Shown here: piece after piece, positions 1 to 4,728 of the stretch
Layout of the letters: the number at the start of each line of letters is the position of its first letter
How positions within the stretch are numbered: the first letter of the stretch is position 1
Assembly: GCA_013698055.1 (NCBI GenBank)
Contig: JACCVS010000534.1
Coordinates: 1-7,998 of the forward strand
Direction of reading: 5' to 3'
DNA from: Acidobacteriota bacterium
Lineage (GTDB): Bacteria; Acidobacteriota; Blastocatellia; Pyrinomonadales; Pyrinomonadaceae
DNA: 7,998 nt
Notes under the pieces: model-generated
Told to the model about the DNA's origin: nothing
The model's database searches: none
The model's input: only the letters and a program-made list of their open reading frames with translations
Position numbers and translations under genes: made by a program

Positions 1-955
1 CGACAATCAGCATTCGCTCCTGCGACTCCGACAGCAGCATCTCGTAAGCGGTCATTCCCTGCTCGCGCTGCGGAACGAGAGAGAGATCAAGCTCGATCCC
101 TGTTCCGGCGCGCGCCGCCATCTCGCAAGAGGAGGAAGTCAGCCCCGCCGCGCCCATATCCTGAATGCCGGCGACCGCGCCACTCCGCATCGCTTCGAGG
201 CAGGCTTCAAGCAAAAGTTTTTCAAGGAAAGGGTCGCCCACCTGCACAGTCGGGCGCTTCTCCAGAGCTTCTTCGTCAAACTCTGCGGAAGCCATCGTCG
301 CACCGTGGATACCGTCGCGCCCCGTCTTCGCGCCGACGTACAAAATGGGATTGCCGATGCCAGTTGCCTTGCCGAAAAAGATTTGATCCCGGCGCACAAG
401 GCCGAGCGCGAAAGCGTTGACCAGCGGGTTCATAGCATAATCATCATCAAACGCGACTTCGCCGCCGATGGTCGGAACGCCAAACGCATTACCGTAATGC
501 GCGATGCCTGCGACAACGCCCGAGAGCAGACGGCGATTCCGTGTTCCGTTCTTCTCATCTTCGAGCGTCCCGAAGCGGATGGAGTTCATCGCTGCCAGAG
601 GGCGCGCGCCCATTGTGAAGATGTCGCGCAGGATTCCACCCACACCCGTCGCCGCGCCCTGAAACGGCTCGATGAACGAAGGATGATTGTGCGATTCGAC
701 CTTGAACGCGGCGCACCACCCGTCGCCCAGATCAACGACGCCCGCGTTCTCTCCCGGCGGCACGATGACGCGCTCGCCAGTAGTCGGCAATCTCTTCAAG
801 TGGAGGCGCGAGGATTTGTACGAGCAGTGCTCGGACCACATGACGGAAAAGATGCCAAGCTCCGAATACGACGGCTCGCGATTCAGCAACTCTTTAATGC
901 GCGCGAATTCTTCTTCTGTCAGGTTGTGTGCGGAGATTACTTCAGGAGTGATCAT
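1..955 (-). CDS. purL: Phosphoribosylformylglycinamidine synthase subunit PurL, N-terminal 318 residues (runs off left edge)
   Basis: PurL is the ATP-dependent synthetase subunit of FGAM synthase. With PurQ, and usually PurS, it converts FGAR to FGAM in cytoplasmic purine synthesis. The reading frame is open from ATG at 955 to the window edge. It shows the small-type PurL signature throughout: SVMWSEHCSYK at about residues 37-47, with the conserved His 43 of the EHCSYK motif; FKVESHNHPS at 84-93; QGAATGVGGILRD at 99-111; then VGAKTGRDGIHGAT, VQVGDPFLEKLLLEA, GIQDMGAAGLTSSS, and SESQERMLIV at the edge. The family is usually about 720-760 residues, so a little under half is present; the rest lies left of position 1. 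The start is the only ATG that keeps the normal N-terminus. Its upstream sequence (TCCTT and then a heptamer repeat) has no Shine-Dalgarno. The partner gene purQ is about 2.9 kb upstream on the same strand. Identification is very secure. Confidence 0.97.
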   Translation of the reverse strand, partial: MITPEVISAHNLTEEEFARIKELLNREPSYSELGIFSVMWSEHCSYKSSRLHLKRLPTTGERVIVPPGENAGVVDLGDGWCAAFKVESHNHPSFIEPFQGAATGVGGILRDIFTMGARPLAAMNSIRFGTLEDEKNGTRNRRLLSGVVAGIAHYGNAFGVPTIGGEVAFDDDYAMNPLVNAFALGLVRRDQIFFGKATGIGNPILYVGAKTGRDGIHGATMASAEFDEEALEKRPTVQVGDPFLEKLLLEACLEAMRSGAVAGIQDMGAAGLTSSSCEMAARAGTGIELDLSLVPQREQGMTAYEMLLSESQERMLIV

Positions 956-960
956 AAGGA

Positions 961-1032
961 CAGTGACAAGTGACAAGTGACAAGTTAAAAGCAGATTCTA
1001 ACTCGTCACTTGTCACTTGTCACTTGTCACTG
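961..1032. repeat. Perfect 25-bp inverted repeat made of TGACAAG heptamers
   Basis: The left arm (961-985) carries three head-to-tail copies of the 7-bp unit TGACAAG. The right arm (1008-1032) is its exact reverse complement, and a degenerate extra unit (CTCGTCA) begins the right side at about 1001-1007. The loop is 22 nt (986-1007). Transcribed in either direction it would form a 25-bp uninterrupted stem. No T-tract follows either arm closely, so it is not a classical terminator. It sits between the TlpA-like gene and purL, both on the minus strand, overlaps the 3' end of the former and stops 5 bp before the purL ATG. Heptameric intergenic repeats are known in other bacteria, such as the STRR repeats of cyanobacteria. 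Whether this one belongs to a genome-wide family cannot be seen here. Confidence 0.93.
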
Positions 1033-1594
1033 TGTTAATTGCGCTACGAAGTTCTGCGGGCTTGATGCGCCCCATGTGTTTGAAGACGATTTGTCCCTGT
1101 GCGTTGTAGAGGTAAGTCGCGGGCAAGCCCCCACCCCATTCAGCATCAACCCACTTGATTGCGGGTTCCGGGTCAGGGACGTTCAAAAGATAGGCGGGCA
1201 TCGTGGAACGCATTTGCCGCAGGAATTGCGGAACTCCTGTTTTAATCTCGCCGGATTCATCGAGCGAGACGGTGACGAACTCAAGACCGCGCGCTTTGTA
1301 ATCCTTATTAATCTGGACGAGGTCTGGAAACTCTTCACGGCACGGCTCGCACCACGTCGCCCAGAAATTGACGAGCAGCGGGCGGGATTGTTTCCCGTCA
1401 CGCTCCAAGAGCTTCTTCAAGCCTTCCAGATTGATCTCTCGCACCGTTGGCGAGCGCGCCGCCGCCTTCGCGCCGCGTTTTTGTAAAACGGATGATGAGG
1501 CGGCGCGTGAATCGGGCACGCGCCGCGCTGAGATTGGCAGGGAAACAAGCGCGATGGCGACCAGGCCAAGCGCGAGGAAAAAATTGCGTCTCAT
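1013..1594 (-). CDS. TlpA/ResA-like membrane-anchored or periplasmic thioredoxin
   Basis: This is a 193-residue thioredoxin-fold protein of the TlpA/ResA type, which act as disulfide reductases outside the cytoplasm. Residues 1-23 are a basic, hydrophobic signal or anchor (MRRNFFLALGLVAIALVSLP). After a short Ala/Ser-rich linker, the fold begins near residue 54. It contains LLVNFWATWCEPC with the redox pair C82-x-x-C85, a VTVSLDE strand at 108-113, and GGLPAT at 155-160, whose Pro 158 is the expected cis-proline. I chose ATG 1594 because it begins at the signal peptide. An in-frame ATG at 1630 would add 12 non-hydrophobic residues and overlap the upstream gene. The gap from the upstream peroxiredoxin-like gene is 14 nt, so the two are probably co-transcribed. 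The last residues, VTSDK, and the TGA stop are encoded within the heptamer inverted repeat, so the native C-terminus may have been altered by that element. Confidence 0.9.
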   Translation of the reverse strand: MRRNFFLALGLVAIALVSLPISARRVPDSRAASSSVLQKRGAKAAARSPTVREINLEGLKKLLERDGKQSRPLLVNFWATWCEPCREEFPDLVQINKDYKARGLEFVTVSLDESGEIKTGVPQFLRQMRSTMPAYLLNVPDPEPAIKWVDAEWGGGLPATYLYNAQGQIVFKHMGRIKPAELRSAINTVTSDK

Positions 1595-1608
1595 CCAGAG
1601 ATTCCAGA

Positions 1609-2214
1609 CTACCCGCGCTTGATCGAGCACCCAAAGGCCGCGGCTTCCGTCTTGACGACAGGCTTGCCCGCGAGTGTGGCATCAATCGCGTCGCGCAAAT
1701 CGTTGGCCTGAACCAGCGTCACGTCGCGATGGTTATCAATGCGACCGTGATAGGCGAGCTTGTTGCTGGCGTCAAGGAAATAGACTTCCGGCGTGCGCTC
1801 AGCGCCGAGCTTGTCGGCGATCTTGTTGCCTTTATCTCTCAGGACGGCGAAGGAAAACTTGTTATTGCTGATGTGTCCCTTGATGTCGTCGGTGGATTCG
1901 GTCACGTTGGAGTTGATACCGATGACGTTGACGCCGCGCGTCCTGTAATCCTGCGCGAGTTTCTCGATGCGCTCATTGTAAGCCTTAACCATCGGGCACT
2001 GCGCCGAGATGAAGATGATGACCGTGCCGTTTTTGCCTTTCAGGGATGCGAGCGAATGCTCTTTGCCATCCGCATCCGGCAGCTTGAAATCAGCGACGGG
2101 CTGGCCGATGTTAACGCCGCTCGTCTTTTCGTTTCCACTTGGAGCAAACGCTCCTGCGACAGCACTAATGGCGAGAACAAGCGCGAGTGAGAGAGCAAAT
2201 CTATAATTCTTCAT
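1609..2214 (-). CDS. Secreted peroxiredoxin-like (AhpC/TSA-fold, PRX-like) protein
   Basis: This 201-residue protein has a signal peptide (residues 1 to about 24, hydrophobic core FALSLALVLAISAVAGAFA) followed by a thioredoxin/peroxiredoxin fold. After NIGQPVADFKLPDADGKEHSL (35-55, the last residues approximate) comes TVIIFISAQCPMVKAYNERI, with a single Cys 73 and no second Cys two residues on. TPEVYFLD follows, with Pro 142 as the probable cis-proline, and the tail GCSIK carries Cys 196. As I recall it, the PRX-like family has the same organisation: a CP-V-KAY active-site segment and a conserved Cys near the C-terminus. A C73/C196 redox couple is therefore plausible but inferred. Substrate is unknown. 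AGGAG at 2226-2230 lies 11 nt before ATG 2214, a rather long spacing. The TlpA-like gene follows after 14 nt, suggesting a two-gene extracytoplasmic thiol-redox operon in which TlpA could reduce this protein. Confidence 0.87.
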   Translation of the reverse strand: MKNYRFALSLALVLAISAVAGAFAPSGNEKTSGVNIGQPVADFKLPDADGKEHSLASLKGKNGTVIIFISAQCPMVKAYNERIEKLAQDYRTRGVNVIGINSNVTESTDDIKGHISNNKFSFAVLRDKGNKIADKLGAERTPEVYFLDASNKLAYHGRIDNHRDVTLVQANDLRDAIDATLAGKPVVKTEAAAFGCSIKRG

Positions 2215-2330
2215 TTCTTCTAAAACTCCTTTTCGGTGTGTAACGGAAGATTAAGAGGGTAACAGCGATAAGGTGTCTGTTTCAAGTTACGGGCTTCAGA
2301 TAGCTTTTACGAACCCCGAACCGGAAATAT

Positions 2331-2801
2331 TCAGCCCCCAACTCTTTTGAGGGTGAACTGCCAGAGCATACGATTTTCCTCTTCGTCAAAAAGCTGGCGT
2401 CCCGCCATGACGCGCCAGAATCCCATGTGCTGCCAGCGCCCCGTGCCAAGTTTGTTGAAGAGCGGCACGGCGTGGCCGCTCTCAATTGCCGCAAGCAACG
2501 CGCGATTGCCCGGATTCAAATATTGATCGCCGCGCCGCCCATCGCCCGTGTAATAAATCGTATCTTCGGATTCGGCCACGCGATCTGGGTAGCAGGAATT
2601 GATGCGCCCGAAGTCCGTCAGCAGAGAGATGAGCTGCCCGTCGCGTTGATAGACGCCGTTGCGAATGCGATGCGTACGATTTACTTCAGCCCATGAGAGA
2701 ATGTCTTCCCACTGTGGCTCAGGCAAACGCGCAGGCGAAGTTTCCGAAGGGTCTTTGCGTTCGCGTCGCCTTCCTCGCGCTGAATCGTGAGCGGTCTTCA
2801 T
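2331..2801 (-). CDS. Small protein resembling an SRA (ScoMcrA-type) modified-DNA-reader domain
   Basis: This is a soluble 156-residue protein with no signal peptide. Residues 1-28 are charged and probably disordered, rich in Arg and Ser. The rest reads as one domain: RTHRIRNGVYQRDGQLISLL at 42-61, then IYYTGDGRRGDQYLNPGNR at 82-100, ALLAAIESGHAVPLF at 101-115 and GRWQHMGFWRVM at 121-132. The order 'YtGdG..GDq.l..GNraLl ... pv.lF ... g.w.hmG.w.v' matches my memory of the SRA-like domain in ScoMcrA-type type IV restriction enzymes and relatives, where it reads modified DNA. Here there is no HNH or other nuclease motif and no partner nuclease nearby, so the cellular role is unknown. Other PUA-like folds (EVE, ASCH) are alternatives. 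ATG 2801 has AGGG immediately before it, too close for a normal ribosome site; TTG at residue 26 is an alternative start. It follows the secreted-protein gene by 41 nt. Confidence 0.7.
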   Translation of the reverse strand: MKTAHDSARGRRRERKDPSETSPARLPEPQWEDILSWAEVNRTHRIRNGVYQRDGQLISLLTDFGRINSCYPDRVAESEDTIYYTGDGRRGDQYLNPGNRALLAAIESGHAVPLFNKLGTGRWQHMGFWRVMAGRQLFDEEENRMLWQFTLKRVGG

Positions 2802-2842
2802 CCCTGCTTGATTCTTTCAGTTCGAGATTTACCCGTTGGTGT

Positions 2843-3463
2843 TTATTGGCAAACAATCGGCGCGCGGTTCTCATCAACGACGAAGTTAATGGAATTCGAG
2901 ACCAGCGGGTTAGTCCACAAAAAGCCTCGCGAGCGCCAGCGCTCACGCAATTGCTGGGCGATTTTTTGAGACTCGTACCAGGTGGAGGAGGTCACGCTCA
3001 GAACATGCTCGCCCGCGCCTATCGAGACGTTGTAAATGCCCTTGCCACCGTCGCGCGTCACGGGCACGGAGATGATTTGTCTGGTTTCGTATGAGTCGCC
3101 GGGAGAGAGAATGGTAAAGACTCTGCCCGGAGCGGAAGCCACGATCTTTTCCGGCTGTTCGTCAAAATATCGTGAGTGGGTCGTGCGCAGCTCGTTTCTT
3201 CTCGCCGCAGCCTCTTCCCCACTGCGGCTGATGAACATCTGGTAAAAGAGGCGGTTGCCTTTGTAGAGGATCAACTTTCCGCGTCCGGTGTTCGTGTATC
3301 TCAAGCTCAGGGTTAGTTGCAGCGCATCAACATTTCCATTCACCGCGCAATACCGCTGATTCATAATGCTCGGCGTAAGCTGCAAGTTATTCTCTTGCGC
3401 GAGACCTGTTGCGTCGTTGAGTAACAGCAACAAAACAATCGCAGGCGTAAACAAACGTTTCAT
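2843..3463 (-). CDS. Secreted protein of unknown function
   Basis: This is a 206-residue protein I do not recognise. It has a clear Sec signal peptide: MKRLF followed by the run TPAIVLLLLL, with probable cleavage after residues 20-22 (TGLA before QEN). The mature part is rich in alternating hydrophobic residues typical of beta strands, for example LQLTLSLRYTNTGRGKLILY at 49-68. That segment resembles the Ig-like domains of secreted proteins in which 'NTG' precedes a strand pair. The mature protein has only two cysteines, C39 near the start and C205 next to the end, which could form one disulfide closing the domain. Near the C-terminus, WTNPLVSNSINF (183-194) looks like a strand and turn. The ATG is preceded by a weak AAGAG at about -13. 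The PilZ gene is 40 nt upstream and the SRA-like gene 41 nt downstream, both on the same strand, so co-transcription is likely, but the context gives no function. Confidence 0.82.
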   Translation of the reverse strand: MKRLFTPAIVLLLLLNDATGLAQENNLQLTPSIMNQRYCAVNGNVDALQLTLSLRYTNTGRGKLILYKGNRLFYQMFISRSGEEAAARRNELRTTHSRYFDEQPEKIVASAPGRVFTILSPGDSYETRQIISVPVTRDGGKGIYNVSIGAGEHVLSVTSSTWYESQKIAQQLRERWRSRGFLWTNPLVSNSINFVVDENRAPIVCQ

Positions 3464-3503
3464 CGGCTTAACTCTTGATGATTATTTTCGCTTTGCCCGA
3501 AAG

Positions 3504-3806
3504 TCAGGAATTGATTATCTCTGTAAGTTGCTCCTGCTCATCTTCCGTCAAAAACGTGAAGCAGACGCTGAAACCCAACCCCGGATGATGAAAAGCGACT
3601 GTCCCGCGCAGCGGTAGCCATTCGCCCGAAGGCAGCTTGATCTCAACGTTAACTATTTCACCGACCTCTACGCTGCCGAGCGTGTCCAGGTAACAGCCTC
3701 CCAGACTGAGATCGCTGATCCGCGCCGGTCGACGGCTAGCGCCTCCCTCCCAGCGAACGTCAAGCGTGATGTTCTTTCGTTCTTCTTCTCTACGCTCTTC
3801 TGTCAT
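3504..3806 (-). CDS. PilZ-domain protein (probable cyclic-di-GMP effector)
   Basis: This is a small cytoplasmic single-domain PilZ protein of 100 residues from ATG 3806. PilZ domains bind cyclic di-GMP through an N-terminal RxxxR and a later D/NxSxxG. Both are present: RREEER near the start supplies R-x3-R, and DLSLGG supplies D-x-S-x-x-G about 22 residues later. The strands that follow (VNVEIKLPSGEWLPLRGTV and GLGFSVCF) fit the PilZ barrel. The ligand-binding residues look intact, so binding is likely but untested. A TTG at 3839, directly after the purQ stop codon, would add 11 residues. I prefer ATG 3806 because PilZ proteins commonly start just before the RxxxR and the TTG has no ribosome site. 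The gene follows purQ closely on the same strand. With no output domain, it probably acts through a partner protein. Confidence 0.85.
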   Translation of the reverse strand: MTEERREEERKNITLDVRWEGGASRRPARISDLSLGGCYLDTLGSVEVGEIVNVEIKLPSGEWLPLRGTVAFHHPGLGFSVCFTFLTEDEQEQLTEIINS

Positions 3807-3839
3807 AGCTTGCACCAATCTTCGTTTGAGAAGCTCCAA

Positions 3840-4547
3840 TTAGAAAGCCGGGGCATACGAGGCTAGTGTGGCCGCGAGCGAGCGGAAGATGTCGCGCCCA
3901 TCGGATGAACCGAGCAGGTCTTCGCAGGCGCGCTCCGGATGCGGCATTAATCCTAAGACGTTCCGCTCGCGGTTGCAGATTCCGGCGATATTATCACGCG
4001 AGCCATTCGGGTTCGCGGCTTCGGTAATCTCTCCGCGCTCATCGCAATAGCGAAAAATGATGCGGTCTTCACGCTCTAATTCTTCCAATGTGGAATCATC
4101 GCAAACGTAATTGCCTTCGGCGTGCGCGATGGGGATGCGAAGCACGCTTCCAGCTTTTAATTGATTGGTAAACGGCGTCTCGGTGGTTTCGGCGCGGACG
4201 CTGACGTGCTCGCAGATGAAATGCAAATCGCGGTTGCGAATGAGCGCGCCGGGCAGAAGTCCGGTTTCGCAGAGAATCTGGAAGCCGTTGCAGATACCCA
4301 GCACCAGACCACCCCGCGCGGCGAACTCTTTGACCGAGTTCATCACGGGCGAGAAGCGGGCGAGCGCCCCGGCACGCAGGTAATCGCCATAGGAGAAACC
4401 GCCCGGAATGATGACCGCGTCGTATGAACTCAAATCCGTGTCCCGATGCCAGATAAAATCAACAGGCTGGCCGACATGCTTCGAGATCACATGATAGGCA
4501 TCGTGATCGCAATTCGAGCCGGGGAAAACTATGACGCCAAATTTCAA
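3840..4547 (-). CDS. purQ: Phosphoribosylformylglycinamidine synthase subunit PurQ (glutaminase)
   Basis: PurQ is the class I glutamine amidotransferase subunit of FGAM synthase; it supplies ammonia to PurL. The 235 residues match the family's usual length (about 220-235). Visible motifs are GVIVFPGSNCDHD at 4-16, IIPGGFSYGDYLRAGALA at 46-63, the nucleophile elbow LGICNGFQIL with catalytic Cys 86, RIPIAHAEGNY at 137-147, and GLMPHPER with triad members His 203 and Glu 205. The start codon is TTG at 4547. It is chosen because MKFGVIVFPG is the normal N-terminus and a good ribosome site lies 8 nt upstream. purL, the partner, is on the same strand but five genes downstream; purS is not in the window. 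The upstream neighbour is the divergently transcribed kinase gene. Identification is very secure. Confidence 0.97.
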   Translation of the reverse strand: MKFGVIVFPGSNCDHDAYHVISKHVGQPVDFIWHRDTDLSSYDAVIIPGGFSYGDYLRAGALARFSPVMNSVKEFAARGGLVLGICNGFQILCETGLLPGALIRNRDLHFICEHVSVRAETTETPFTNQLKAGSVLRIPIAHAEGNYVCDDSTLEELEREDRIIFRYCDERGEITEAANPNGSRDNIAGICNRERNVLGLMPHPERACEDLLGSSDGRDIFRSLAATLASYAPAF

Positions 4548-4728
4548 CCTTCAATCTCCACGCGAAATGTTCTTACCTGCCTAACTTTACCACGCGCCAT
4601 TTACAGCCCGCCAGTACGGTAGCGCGAGCGAATAGATTATGAAGTTCTCGCCTGAAGGATGAATTTACGTTAAGATGCTCAGCCGTTATTGATGTCAGCC
4701 ACTCAGCGTCAATGACCTCAATATTCTT
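4548..4728. promoter_or_regulatory. Divergent intergenic region between purQ and the kinase gene
   Basis: This 181-bp non-coding region must contain the promoters for both the minus-strand purQ block and the plus-strand kinase, unless one of them is internal elsewhere. On the minus strand, TTGACG (4707-4712) is separated by 18 bp from TAACGG (4683-4688). It is a passable sigma-70-type -35 with a poor -10, about 135 nt before purQ. I found no convincing plus-strand promoter pair and no clear operator palindrome. No Shine-Dalgarno precedes the kinase ATG. Confidence 0.35.
4556..4560 (-). promoter_or_regulatory. Ribosome binding site that fixes the TTG start of purQ
   Basis: On the minus strand TGGAG lies 8 nt before TTG 4547, a normal Shine-Dalgarno spacing. 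No ATG or GTG in frame nearby would give the conserved PurQ N-terminus, so the site supports the TTG start. Confidence 0.7.

Noticed and set aside
305..973. 222-codon plus-strand open frame
   Set aside because: It lies antisense to the unmistakable PurL frame, has a shadow-like Arg/Ala/Asp-rich composition, and its end is in the heptamer repeat.
961..1032. Heptamer array considered as a CRISPR or an attachment site
   Set aside because: Units are contiguous with no spacers, and there is no integrase, cas gene or second flanking copy.
1447..2190. 247-codon plus-strand open frame
   Set aside because: Antisense to the peroxiredoxin-like and TlpA-like genes, whose motifs and signal peptides are clear on the minus strand.
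2215..2330. Promoter before the peroxiredoxin-like gene
   Set aside because: TTGAAA occurs on the minus strand but with no good -10 at 16-18 bp, so no promoter is claimed.
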